NCBI RefSeq assembly: GCF_014651075.1
Contig: NZ_BMWE01000013.1
Coordinates: 124,001-188,000 of the forward strand
Length of the DNA: 64,000 bases
Direction of reading: 5' to 3'
Source: Streptomyces djakartensis
Lineage (GTDB): Bacteria; Actinomycetota; Actinomycetes; Streptomycetales; Streptomycetaceae
The notes under the pieces: generated by a model
The model's database searches: none
Told to the model about the DNA's origin: nothing
The model's input: only the letters and a program-made list of their open reading frames with translations
Part shown: positions 10,106 through 18,771 of the stretch, one piece after another
Position numbering within the stretch: the first letter of the stretch is position 1
Layout: every line of letters begins with the position of its first letter
Translations under genes and position numbers: made by a program

Positions 10106-11245
10106 TCAGCGAGTCCCGACCGCCGCACGCACGGCCCGCCGGGCCAGCTGACAGTCGTCGTGCAGCCGCCGCAGCAGCAGCCGCTGTTCCTCGCCGGACG
10201 GCGCAGCACCGGACTGGGCCGTGCCCGATGCCGCCGGGGTCGCGTCGTGCAGGGAACGCTGCACGGCCGTCTCGTAGGTACGGATCTCCCGGGTGAGCAC
10301 CAGCATCAAGTTCACCAGGAAGGCATCCCTGGACGCCGGCCCGGCCGCCTGGGCGATCTGGCTGATCTGGCGACGAGCCACCGGTGCGTCCCCGAGCACC
10401 GCCCACAGCGTCGCCAGGTCATAGCCCGGCAGGTACCAGCCCGCGTGCTCCCAGTCCACCAGCACGGGACCGGCCGGTGACAGCAGGATGTTCGACAGCA
10501 GCGCGTCGCCGTGGCAGAACTGACCCATGCCCTGGCGTCCGGCCGCCTGCGCGATGCCGTGCAGCAGCTTCTGCAAATCGCCCAGGTCGCGGTCGGTGAG
10601 CAGGCCCAGCTCGTGGTACCGCGAGATCCGGGCCGCGTAGTCGATGGGGGCGTCGAACGTGCCCGCCGGCGGCCGCCAGGCGTTCAGCCGGCAGATCGCG
10701 CCGAGTGCCGCCCTGATGTCCGACCGCGGCGGCGCCTCGGACGGATGCCGCTGGAGCGCCGCCACCCGCCCGGGCATCCGCTCGATCACCAGTGTGCAGT
10801 TGTCCGGGTCCGCCGCGATCAGTCTCGGCACGCGTACCGGAGGGCGGTGCCGGACGAACGCGCGGTACGCCGTTATTTCGTGGCGGATCCGCTCGGACCA
10901 GGCGGGGGAGTGGTCCAGTAAACACTTGGCGACGGCCGAGCTGCGGCCGGCCGTACCGACCAGGAGCACGGACCGTCCGCTGCGGCGCAGGACCTGCATC
11001 GGGGCGAACTCCGGGCAGATGCGGTGTACCGCGGCGACCGCCGTGCGCAGCTGCGCGCCCTGGGGGCCGGACAAGTCGAGTCTCCCGCTGAGCGGTTGGG
11101 TGCCGAGAACCGCGCCGCGCCGTGTCCTGCCCGCACCGAGGACGGGGGCCACCGGACGCGCGGGGGCGAGGTAGGGGCCGCTGTCCGCGGGACGCGGGTG
11201 CAGCGACCGGGGCGGTGCGGACACGGAGGACGATGCTGCGTACAT
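10106..11245 (-). CDS. Aminoglycoside phosphotransferase (APH/choline kinase)-fold protein
   Basis: The 379-residue protein has the APH fold. The catalytic loop reads FCHGDALLSNILL and the metal-binding motif LVDWEHAG (residues about 262-295), and IERMPG marks the hinge. It would phosphorylate a small hydroxylated substrate, but similarity of this kind says nothing about antibiotic resistance. I chose the ATG at 11245, which has GAAGGGA upstream. The first 60 residues are low-complexity and Pro/Arg-rich. It is divergent from the NsdB-like gene across about 235 bp. Confidence 0.8.
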   Translation of the reverse strand: MYAASSSVSAPPRSLHPRPADSGPYLAPARPVAPVLGAGRTRRGAVLGTQPLSGRLDLSGPQGAQLRTAVAAVHRICPEFAPMQVLRRSGRSVLLVGTAGRSSAVAKCLLDHSPAWSERIRHEITAYRAFVRHRPPVRVPRLIAADPDNCTLVIERMPGRVAALQRHPSEAPPRSDIRAALGAICRLNAWRPPAGTFDAPIDYAARISRYHELGLLTDRDLGDLQKLLHGIAQAAGRQGMGQFCHGDALLSNILLSPAGPVLVDWEHAGWYLPGYDLATLWAVLGDAPVARRQISQIAQAAGPASRDAFLVNLMLVLTREIRTYETAVQRSLHDATPAASGTAQSGAAPSGEEQRLLLRRLHDDCQLARRAVRAAVGTR

Positions 11246-11390
11246 GGGCGAGACAGATCCCTTCGTGTGCCTGCGACGACAGCGCACCACCCGGCCCGGA
11301 CGCCCGGGGACACCCTGGGGAATGCCCCTGCGGCGACCGGGTCGGGGTGGCGCTTTCCTACCTGACACCCGATGACCAGTGGCACACCAT

Positions 11391-11420
11391 CTGGCGCACC
11401 CTGGCGAACCCTGGCGAATA
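11391..11420. repeat. Three tandem 10-bp repeats in nsdB-like promoter region
   Basis: CTGGCGCACC, CTGGCGAACC and CTGGCGAATA lie head-to-tail with exact 10-bp periodicity, 60 bp before the GTG of the NsdB-like gene. A related TGGCACACCA precedes them. The period equals one helical turn, so a multimeric regulator could bind one face. No regulator can be named. Confidence 0.6.
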
Positions 11421-11479
11421 GTCGCCCGGCATGTCCGGCCGGGCTACTGTCAACTCAGCCGAGAACCTGGGGGCTTGAC

Positions 11480-12973
11480 GTGAGCGGACAACCCAACACC
11501 CGGCTCGCGGACCTGTTCGGCCTGGCCGGCTGGTCCAAGGGCGAACTCGCGAGGCTGGTCAACCGGCAGGCGGCGGCCATGGGCCATCCCCAGCTGTCGA
11601 CCGACACCTCCCGGGTGCGGCGGTGGATCGACATGGGAGAGATCCCGCGCGATCCGGTGCCGCGGGTGCTGGCGGCTCTGTTCACCGAGCGTCTCGGCCG
11701 TGTCGTGACCATCGAGGACCTCGGTCTGGTCCGGCGCGGGCGTGCGGGGAAACGGCAGTGCGGCGGGAGCGCGGATGCTCCCGACGGTGTGCCGTGGGCG
11801 CCCGAGCGGACCGCCGCGGTCCTGACCGAATTCACGGGAATGGACCTCATGCTCAATCGACGCGGCTTGGTGGGCGCGGGCGCCGCGCTCGCCGCGGGAT
11901 CCGCACTCAGCAGTGCCATGTACGACTGGCTGCACACCGACCCTGCCCTGGCTGCCGACGCCCCCGACCCCGATCGTCCCCTGCACGCCGACCCAGCGGG
12001 GTTCGACCGCTATGAGGCAGCCCCCATCGGGTCGCAGGAGATCGAGGAACTGGAGCGCTCGGTCGAGGTGTTCCGCGCCTGGGACGCGGCCCGCGGCGGC
12101 GGGCTCCAGCGCAAGGCGGTCGTGGGCCAGCTCAACGAGGTGGGCGGCATGCTCGCCTACCGTCACCCACCCCATCTCCAGCGGCGCCTGTGGGGCGTCG
12201 CCGCCAACCTCGCCGTCCTCGCGGGCTGGATGTCACATGACGTGGGCCTGGAGCCGACGGCCCAGAAGTACTTCGTCATCGCCGCGCACGCGGCGAGAGA
12301 GGGCGGGGACCGGCCCCGCGCGGGCGAGGCGCTCTCCCGCGCGGCCCGCCAGATGGTCCACCTCGGCAGGCCCGACGACGCCCTGGACCTGATGAAGCTG
12401 GCCAGGTCGGGCTCGGGTGACGAAGTGCTGCCCCGCACCCGGGCGATGCTCTACACCATCGAGGCCTGGGCACAGGCGGCCATGGGCAAGGGCCAGGCCA
12501 TGCGCCGCACGCTCGGGCAGGCGGAGGACCTGTTCGTCTCCGACAAGGCCGACGTACCCCCGCCGGACTGGATGCAGACCTTCAAGGAGGAGGACCTGTA
12601 CGGCATGCAGGCCCTGGCCTACCGCACGCTCGCCGAGTTCGAGCCGGGCGCGGCCGCGCATGCCCAGCACTACGCGGAGAAGGCGCTGGCCCTCAGGGTC
12701 GACGGCCGGCAGCGGTCGAAGATCTTCGACTACCTGTCGATGGCCTCGGCCTGCTTCATCGCCGACGACCCCGAACAGGCGGACCGGTACGCGCGCCTGG
12801 CCCTGGTGTCGATGGGATCCAACTCCTCCCACCGAACCTGGGACCGGCTGCGCCAGATGTACCGGCTCACGGCCGAATACTCCGGTTACCCGTCGATCCA
12901 GGAGCTGCGGGAGGAGATCAAACTCGCTCTGCCGAAGACGAAGAACAGCGGCCCCGGCAAGGCACAGGCGTGA
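11480..12973 (+). CDS. nsdB: NsdB-like TPR regulatory protein (negative regulator of differentiation/antibiotic type)
   Basis: The 497-residue protein has an N-terminal helix-turn-helix-like segment (about 5-75, with WSKGELARLVNRQ and SRVRRWIDMGEIPRD), a linker with the LNRRGLVGAGAALAAGSALS stretch seen in the NsdA/NsdB family, and a C-terminal array of TPR-like helices (about 200-480). In S. coelicolor NsdA and NsdB are cytoplasmic negative regulators of antibiotic production or sporulation. The assignment to nsdB rests on this architecture and on gene order relative to chpB and chiF recalled from S. coelicolor. The GTG at 11480 is followed by SGQPNTRLADLF; its Shine-Dalgarno (GGGGGC) is modest. 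Confidence 0.72.
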   Translation: MSGQPNTRLADLFGLAGWSKGELARLVNRQAAAMGHPQLSTDTSRVRRWIDMGEIPRDPVPRVLAALFTERLGRVVTIEDLGLVRRGRAGKRQCGGSADAPDGVPWAPERTAAVLTEFTGMDLMLNRRGLVGAGAALAAGSALSSAMYDWLHTDPALAADAPDPDRPLHADPAGFDRYEAAPIGSQEIEELERSVEVFRAWDAARGGGLQRKAVVGQLNEVGGMLAYRHPPHLQRRLWGVAANLAVLAGWMSHDVGLEPTAQKYFVIAAHAAREGGDRPRAGEALSRAARQMVHLGRPDDALDLMKLARSGSGDEVLPRTRAMLYTIEAWAQAAMGKGQAMRRTLGQAEDLFVSDKADVPPPDWMQTFKEEDLYGMQALAYRTLAEFEPGAAAHAQHYAEKALALRVDGRQRSKIFDYLSMASACFIADDPEQADRYARLALVSMGSNSSHRTWDRLRQMYRLTAEYSGYPSIQELREEIKLALPKTKNSGPGKAQA

Positions 12974-12979
12974 GTACTC

Positions 12980-14389
12980 CTATGCGGTGACCTTGGCGAC
13001 GAGCACACAAGCGCTGTCCTCGCGCTCGCCTTCGCCGAACTCCCGGACCACCGTCCGCAGACAGTCCTGGGCGGTGCCGGTTCCGTTCAGGCGCGGTGCC
13101 AGGTCGAGGAGGAGGTTCACGGCCTCCGCTCCCGTGCGCCCGGGTACCAGCCCGTCCGTGTGCAGGAGCAGCAGGTCGCCCACCACGAGCGTCTCCTCGG
13201 CCTGCCCGTAGGCGGCGCCCGCGGTGGTTCCGAGCAGAGCGCCGTCCGGTGGGCTCAGCGCACGCCCCGTCCCGTCCCGGAACAGCACAGGGGCGGGGTG
13301 TCCGGCCTGCGCCCACACCAGGGTGCGCGTCGCGGACCGGTAGCGGCAGCAGACCGCGCTGCCCAGGGCGGGTCGCACAGTGGCGTCGAGTAACTGGTTG
13401 AGCAGGGACATCAGTTGTCCCGGCCGTGCACCGGCCATCGCCATTCCGCGTACGGCACCGAGCAGCATGGTCACGTTCGAGGTGACGCCGGCGCCGTGCC
13501 CGGTGAGGTCGCCGACGCTGAGGAGGGTCTCCCCGTCTCTCAGTTCGAGCGCGTCGTGCCAGTCGCCGCAGACCAGCGTGCTCGTGGACCGGGGCAGGTG
13601 GCGGGCAGCGACGTCCAGGGCGCTCGGGGCCCGGGGCGGGAACCGCAGGGAGCCGCGCCACGGCGGCGGCACGGCCTCCTGCAGCTCGACCGCGAGCCGG
13701 TGCCCGGTCCGCGCGGCCTGCCCCTGGTCGTGGAGCGAGTCACGGGTCTCGCTCACCGCCCTTTGGCTGCGGCGCAGTTCGCTGACATCGCGCAGCACGG
13801 CCCACATCGAGGCGGTACTCCCGTCAGCGTCGAGCACGGGTTCGCCCATCATGTGCACGGTCCGCACCTCACCGTCCCGGCGTGCGATGCGGAACTCGCC
13901 GTCGATGGGCCGGGCGTCGACGAGGCAGTTCGTGACCATCGCCGTCAGCTTCGGCCGGTCCTCGTCGAGCACGATCGACGGCAGCTCGTCGAGGGTGAGC
14001 GGGGGAGCGGCGGGGTCGCGGCCCAGGATCCCGTAGAGCTCCCCGGACCAACTCGCCTCGTCCGTCAGCAGGTTCCACTCGGCGCTGCCTACCCGGCTGA
14101 GCAGCGAGCCCCGGGGGTGCGCGGTGGGTTCCGGCGTGGCCGCCGTGGGCAGGGGGCCGTCCCGCAGCTGGGCCAGATGCTCGTCCAGGTCGTTGAGCTG
14201 GTGCAGGGCCAGGTCGCACAGAGCGCGCTGCCAGCGCCCCTGCGGATGGTCCGCTCCGTCCCCTTCCGTGTCACGGCGCACCGCGTCCACGTCGCCCTTG
14301 AGCCGCCGCGTCTGCGAGATGAGGGCGTCGACCGAGCCGCGTCCGGGCGGCTGGGCGGCGGGGCGGTCCGCGGAGAGGTGGGACGGCAT
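12980..14389 (-). CDS. PAS domain-containing SpoIIE/PP2C-type protein phosphatase
   Basis: The 469-residue protein has an N-terminal helical region, a PAS/PAC domain (about 95-215, with WSGELYGILGRDP and FRIARRDGEVRTVHM) and a C-terminal SpoIIE phosphatase domain (about 235-468). Metal-binding acidic residues are visible in CGDWHDAL, VGDLTGHG, HTDGLVPGR and REDSACVLV. Such RsbU-like enzymes dephosphorylate anti-sigma-factor antagonists in response to a signal. The ATG at 14389 has CGGAG upstream. Its 3' end lies 7 bp from the end of the convergent nsdB-like gene with no room for a separate terminator. Confidence 0.88.
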   Translation of the reverse strand: MPSHLSADRPAAQPPGRGSVDALISQTRRLKGDVDAVRRDTEGDGADHPQGRWQRALCDLALHQLNDLDEHLAQLRDGPLPTAATPEPTAHPRGSLLSRVGSAEWNLLTDEASWSGELYGILGRDPAAPPLTLDELPSIVLDEDRPKLTAMVTNCLVDARPIDGEFRIARRDGEVRTVHMMGEPVLDADGSTASMWAVLRDVSELRRSQRAVSETRDSLHDQGQAARTGHRLAVELQEAVPPPWRGSLRFPPRAPSALDVAARHLPRSTSTLVCGDWHDALELRDGETLLSVGDLTGHGAGVTSNVTMLLGAVRGMAMAGARPGQLMSLLNQLLDATVRPALGSAVCCRYRSATRTLVWAQAGHPAPVLFRDGTGRALSPPDGALLGTTAGAAYGQAEETLVVGDLLLLHTDGLVPGRTGAEAVNLLLDLAPRLNGTGTAQDCLRTVVREFGEGEREDSACVLVAKVTA

Positions 14390-14643
14390 GACGCACTCCG
14401 ATGCGGGGACGGTGGGGCCAGGGCGGACGGAGGGACCGTTACGACTGTCGCACAGCCCGCGACAGCCCGTAAGGGAATCGGCAACACACGATACGGTGGT
14501 GCTTCCGGCATATGCCACAGTCTTCTCGAGTTACTCCGAGGTAGGTGCGGAGTGCCCCGGCGGAGAGTCAAGTCGTAGATTACACAGGGGAGTTCACGAC
14601 TCGCCGGTAACGTGGCGGCGAGGTTGCCGCAGGTGTTCGACGG

Positions 14644-14680
14644 CCCCTTGTTCGAGGCCTGGCGACCCCTTGTTCGAGGC
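14644..14680. repeat. 15-bp direct repeat, two copies
   Basis: CCCCTTGTTCGAGGC occurs at 14644-14658 and again at 14666-14680, a 22-bp period, immediately after the stop codon of the baeRF-type gene. A partial third match (TGTTCGACGGCC) lies just upstream. The role is unknown; a small slippage duplication is the simplest explanation. Confidence 0.6.
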
Positions 14681-14682
14681 TT

Positions 14683-15777
14683 TCAGTACCGCAGGACGCC
14701 GGCGATGCCCTCGGCCTCTTTGAGCGTGCCGTCCGGTACGAAGCGGACGTCGGCTCCGGTCTCCAGGCACTGCTCGACGATCTCGTCCACGATGTCCTCG
14801 CGGGAGCCGATGTCCCCGTTCGCGGCGAGGGCCAGGTGACTCCCGGCGTCCTCGACCGTCACGCTGTAGTTCTCCTCGACGGCCAGCAGCCGGACGCGGC
14901 CGTCCCGTGCGCTCTGCCACAGTTCGTCGACACCGGCGGCGAACTCCCGTCGTCCACGGGCGGTTTCGAGGCTGCGGGCCACCGCGTCGGTGCTCCTGCG
15001 GGCCTCGGCCTCGATCACCGGCCGCACGGCCTGCCAGACCGACTCGGGCGTCCCGTGCGCGAGCCCGCCGTGCGGGACGTGCACCGCACCCTTCGCGGCG
15101 CTGCCGACCTCGTCCAGCAGCGACAGCGCGGCCGGCTCGCCGGTGACGTACAGCCGCCGCGGACGGTCGCGCAGGAGTGCGCTCAGCGCGATGCCGGTCT
15201 CGCGCAGGAACCGGCGGGTGCGCTCCTCGCGGAAGGCGCTCGGCGGGTCACCGGTCCGCTGCTGCCGTTCCGGATCGAAGTTCTCCACGCGCCGGGTCAG
15301 CGGGAAGCCCCCGACGCGAGCCTCGGTGACCCGGTCCACGCCGCCGTCCCACAGCGTGACGCGGTCGGCGGCGAGCGACAGCACCCAGAACGGCCGCCCG
15401 GCAGTCTGAGCCGCGACGAGATTGCGGGTGAGGAACGTGTCGGAGAGCACCACGCGTTCGGGCACGGTCCGGGTGAGCGACCACACCTGGTGCTCGCCGG
15501 AGGCGGCGAAGATCACCAGGCCGTCCCCGGCATGTGTCAGGTCGACCTCGGACAGGGCCTGGTCGAGGTGCCGGGCGACGTCGGCCCGGCGCTCCCGGCT
15601 GACCGCCGGATCAGCCTCCAGTCGCCTTTTCGCCTCGGCCACCGTGTTGCGCAGCCTGACCTGGTCCTGGGCGTTGTAGGGCTCGCGCCGGTGCGTCGGC
15701 GTCAGTACGGAGACGGCGGGGTAGGGGCGCGGGCGCCGCAGCTCGGCGAGGGTAGCGGGACTCAGAACGTGCTCCAT
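14683..15777 (-). CDS. baeRF-type (bacterial archaeo-eukaryotic release factor-like) protein
   Basis: The 364-residue protein resembles the baeRF/Vms1-like families related to eRF1 domain 2, often labelled 'chemotaxis protein' in actinobacteria. Visible features are an N-terminal RPYPAVSVLTPTHR strand, a central FWVLSLAADRVTLWDG segment typical of the group, RPRRLYVTGEPAAL, and a C-terminal ENYSVTVEDAG/RFVPDGTLKEAEGIAGVLRY end. These families are thought to act on ribosomes or peptidyl-tRNA, but the role of this member is unknown. I took the ATG at 15777; there is no strong ribosome binding site, so the start is uncertain. Confidence 0.75.
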   Translation of the reverse strand: MEHVLSPATLAELRRPRPYPAVSVLTPTHRREPYNAQDQVRLRNTVAEAKRRLEADPAVSRERRADVARHLDQALSEVDLTHAGDGLVIFAASGEHQVWSLTRTVPERVVLSDTFLTRNLVAAQTAGRPFWVLSLAADRVTLWDGGVDRVTEARVGGFPLTRRVENFDPERQQRTGDPPSAFREERTRRFLRETGIALSALLRDRPRRLYVTGEPAALSLLDEVGSAAKGAVHVPHGGLAHGTPESVWQAVRPVIEAEARRSTDAVARSLETARGRREFAAGVDELWQSARDGRVRLLAVEENYSVTVEDAGSHLALAANGDIGSREDIVDEIVEQCLETGADVRFVPDGTLKEAEGIAGVLRY

Positions 15778-15884
15778 GACAGCACGATAGAGCCGATTCA
15801 CGATGCGGGCATTTGGGGTGATCACCTGCCGGTTCGGTTCATCGGTCCCCACGCCGGAGGGCTGCTGCAACCGGTTGCATCCGC

Positions 15885-17456
15885 TCACTCGGTGTCATGG
15901 TCCGAGCCGCAGGAGCTGCCGTCGGGGGGAAGGGTGCCGTACAGCAGGAACGCGTCCACCTTGCGATGCACGCACTTGGAGGAGCCGTAGCCGGTGTGGC
16001 CCTCGCCGCGGTTGTCGAGCACCACGGCCGACGATCCGAGCCGCTCGGCCGTCTCCACCGTCCAGCGGTACGGAGTGGCGGGGTCGCCCCGGGTGCCGAC
16101 GAGCAGCATCCGCGGGGCGTCGACGTCCTTGACCTCCTCCCGGATGAAGTCGGTCCCCTTGGGGCGGCCGTAGCACATCAGCACCTGCGTGAGCCGGTAC
16201 CGGCCGAAGACCGGCGACGCCTGCTCGTACCGGGCGCGCAGCCGGCCGAGATCCCTGGTGACCTGTGCGGCGGAGGGGCGGTCGGGATCGTCCGCGCAGT
16301 TGACCGCCATCAGGGCTGCCGGGAGGTTGTCCAGGGGTATGTCCTCCGGGTCGACGAGCCTGCGGTGCGGGGCCCGCTGCGGCGGGAGGACGACGCCCCC
16401 GTACGCGAAGGCCTCCAGGCCGCGCGTGTCGCCGTCCTCCAGCAGCTGCGCGATGGCCCGCTGCAGCGAGGGCCACAGCTCCCTGCTGTGAAGCCCCTGG
16501 GTGAGGGCACCCGCGAAGTCCTGTCCGGAGAACGCCTCGCCGAAGTCGGTCGGCACCGGGTCCGCGTCGAGCGACTCGACCACCTGGACGACGTGTTCCC
16601 TGGCCTCTCGCGGGTTCTGCCCGAACGGGCAGGCGATGTCCTCCGTGCACCAGGTGAGGAAGTTCTCCAGCGCGGTCTGCAGACCCCGCGCGCCCACCAC
16701 ACCCTGCTCGGTCAGCGGCTCGGTCAGTGTGTCGACGCCGTCCAGCACCATCCTGCCGACCTTGCCGGGGAACTGGGCGGCGTACACCGCGCCGAGCCGG
16801 CTTCCGTAGGAGAAGCCCAGGTAGTTGAGCTTGTCGTCGCCGAGCGCGGCACGGATGACGTCCATGTCGCGGGCCGCGTTCACCGTGCCGATGTGGGGCA
16901 GCACAGGTCCCGAGTGCTCGGTGCACTGCGCCGCGGCGTCGCGCAGCTTCTCCAGCACGGCCTGCGGATCGGCGACGCCGGCGCTGTCGTCGGTCGCGCC
17001 CAGTGTCCCGTCGGAGGCGTTCCCGCAGCTGACCGGCGCGGAGCGGCCGACGCCGCGGGGATCGAAGCCGACGACGTCGTAGCCGTTCGTCAGCCCCATG
17101 AACTCCTCGCCCACCATGGCGAGTTGACCCACGCCCTGGCCGCCCGGGCCGCCGAAGTTCAGCAGTACCGAACCCCGGGACTTGCCGGTGGCCCGGTACC
17201 GGGCCACGGCCAGATCGAGAGTCCCCTTCCCGGGCTCGGCGTAGTCGAGCGGGACGGTGACCTTCCCGCACTGCAGGTCCTTCGGCATGTCCTGGCCCTC
17301 GCAGGCCGACCAGGTGACCTTCTGGTCGTGGAAACGGGCCATGCCGGGCCGGGGACCGTCCGCGGCCGGCAGCCCCGCACCCAGCAGGGCCAGCCCGGCC
17401 GCCGCGGCGACCGCGCAGTGCCGCAGCGGGGGGCGCGTGGACAGCTTGACCAGCAT
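15885..17456 (-). CDS. Secreted alpha/beta hydrolase, tripeptidyl aminopeptidase-like
   Basis: The 523-residue protein has a signal peptide (basic start, hydrophobic stretch to about residue 32) and an alpha/beta hydrolase domain of the SlpD/SlpE/tripeptidyl aminopeptidase type. The oxyanion region NFGGPGGQG, the nucleophile elbow GFSYGSRLG, the acidic residue in GTRGDPATPY and the histidine in GEGHTGYG complete the triad. A C-terminal TAP-like segment follows. It probably removes N-terminal peptides from secreted or wall proteins. The signal peptide lacks a clear lipobox before the mature region, so it may be released rather than lipid-anchored. Confidence 0.87.
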   Translation of the reverse strand: MLVKLSTRPPLRHCAVAAAAGLALLGAGLPAADGPRPGMARFHDQKVTWSACEGQDMPKDLQCGKVTVPLDYAEPGKGTLDLAVARYRATGKSRGSVLLNFGGPGGQGVGQLAMVGEEFMGLTNGYDVVGFDPRGVGRSAPVSCGNASDGTLGATDDSAGVADPQAVLEKLRDAAAQCTEHSGPVLPHIGTVNAARDMDVIRAALGDDKLNYLGFSYGSRLGAVYAAQFPGKVGRMVLDGVDTLTEPLTEQGVVGARGLQTALENFLTWCTEDIACPFGQNPREAREHVVQVVESLDADPVPTDFGEAFSGQDFAGALTQGLHSRELWPSLQRAIAQLLEDGDTRGLEAFAYGGVVLPPQRAPHRRLVDPEDIPLDNLPAALMAVNCADDPDRPSAAQVTRDLGRLRARYEQASPVFGRYRLTQVLMCYGRPKGTDFIREEVKDVDAPRMLLVGTRGDPATPYRWTVETAERLGSSAVVLDNRGEGHTGYGSSKCVHRKVDAFLLYGTLPPDGSSCGSDHDTE

Positions 17457-17728
17457 CGATGCCTCCTGGGGCGCACCACAGCGGACCGGGTACCGGCGCC
17501 CTCGCTCACCATATGCGGGCCTCGTCCGCCCCGCCTCCGGGCGAGCGGGGCCGGGCGGCGCGCCCTGCCCCGTGCGGCCTTCCGGCGCATACGAAGGGCT
17601 TTACCGCTAGTTCGACAACCGGGCCGCTCGATGGAGTGAAAGGCCGATTAGCCACTAACCCGGATCGGGCGACCGCGTTCTACCTCGTGCGGGCGAGCGT
17701 CCGCGACGATGTCTGGAAGGCAGGGCCT

Positions 17729-18394
17729 ATGAAACGGGTTACCCGAAACGGTGTGATCGCCGTCGTCGCCGCATCGGGCGCGATGGCCGTGACCGTCCCG
17801 GCGTACGCCCATTCCGGGGCGGACGGCTCGGCGGCCGGTTCGTCCGGGGTGGTCTCCGGCAACACGGTCCAGGTGCCGGTGCACGTGCCGGTGAACGTCT
17901 GCGGGAACACCGTGAATGTGGTGGGGCTGCTCAATACGGCCGCGGGCAACAGCTGCGCGAACAGGGACGGCGAGCGGTCCGACCGGCCGGGCGGGTCCGG
18001 CGGAGCGGTGGCGGAAGGCGACGGAAAGGATTCGCCGGGCGTGGCCTCCGGCAACAGCGTGCAGCTGCCCGTCGACCTGCCGGTCAACGTCACCGGTAAC
18101 AGCGTGAACGTGGTCGGCGTCGGCAACGCGTCGGTCGGCAACGAGTCTTCGAACACCCCGGGCGACCGCCCCGTCCGCCCGGGCCGCCCCCGCCACCCGG
18201 AGCCCGCTCCGGAGCCGTCCACCCCGCCTCGGGCCCACCCCGCTCCCGAACCGGCCCCGCACACCCCGCAGGCGACCGGGACCCTGGCCCACACCGGTGC
18301 GGACCACACCCTCCAGGCCGTGGCGGCCAGCGCGGCGCTCGTGCTCGGCGGAGTGGTCCTCCGCAGGCGCTTCCGCCCCGGGGCGGACGGCTGA
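17729..18394 (+). CDS. chpB: Long chaplin, sortase-anchored (ChpB-like)
   Basis: The 221-residue precursor has a signal peptide (about 1-29), two chaplin domains and a Pro-rich spacer ending in LAHTG, a hydrophobic segment and RRRFRPGADG, the LAxTG sorting signal of Streptomyces long chaplins. Chaplins coat aerial hyphae with amyloid fibrils; ChpA-C anchor the layer to the wall through sortase. Domain 1 has its two cysteines (VNVCGN and NSCAN). Domain 2 reads VNVTGN and NESSN and lacks both, so it cannot form the usual disulfide. The ATG at 17729 has GGAAGGCAGGG upstream. The name chpB rests on size and recalled gene order. Confidence 0.88.
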   Translation: MKRVTRNGVIAVVAASGAMAVTVPAYAHSGADGSAAGSSGVVSGNTVQVPVHVPVNVCGNTVNVVGLLNTAAGNSCANRDGERSDRPGGSGGAVAEGDGKDSPGVASGNSVQLPVDLPVNVTGNSVNVVGVGNASVGNESSNTPGDRPVRPGRPRHPEPAPEPSTPPRAHPAPEPAPHTPQATGTLAHTGADHTLQAVAASAALVLGGVVLRRRFRPGADG

Positions 18395-18771
18395 ACGCAC
18401 GGCTGGGGCGGGACCGACACGTCCGGGAGACCGAGCGGGGCCCGGCGGCGGCCGTGCCCCGCTCATCGCGGCGGAACCCAGGCCGCCCGCTGCGGGCCGG
18501 TCTTCGGCGGTGGGGCGGGCCGCTCGGGGCAGCTCGGCCGCGGCCGCGATGGAACCGCACGGGGAGCGCTGCACCGGCGGGGTCCGGGGCTCCGTTCCCA
18601 ACTCGCGCAGCGCGGCGGGCGACTTGCTCGGAGGACACGGCGTAGGCAGTGCGCTTTGGGCCTGCCCGGGCGTGCGCGGCCGTGCACGCCCGGGCTGTGC
18701 GGCCGGCGGGCCGGGACGCCGAACCGGAAAACGCGTTGCCCGGACGCCCGGCGGGGTGCTGGGGTGTGCCC
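18395..18771. other. Intergenic region between chaplin and GNAT genes
   Basis: This 377-bp stretch has no convincing gene. It contains a perfect 12-bp-stem hairpin (listed separately) and otherwise G/C-rich sequence without clear promoter hexamers. It must hold the 3' end of the chaplin mRNA and the GNAT promoter. Confidence 0.5.
18664..18695. terminator. Strong hairpin, 12-bp perfect stem
   Basis: GCCCGGGCGTGC (18664-18675) pairs with GCACGCCCGGGC (18684-18695) around an 8-nt loop. It is 270 bp beyond the chaplin stop and 77 bp before the GNAT start. It may end the chaplin transcript or act in the GNAT leader; no T-run follows, as is usual in Streptomyces. Confidence 0.5.

Noticed and set aside
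10106..11245. Aminoglycoside resistance gene
   Set aside because: The APH fold is shared by many metabolic kinases; no feature points to an antibiotic substrate. The same applies to the gene at 44333-45223.
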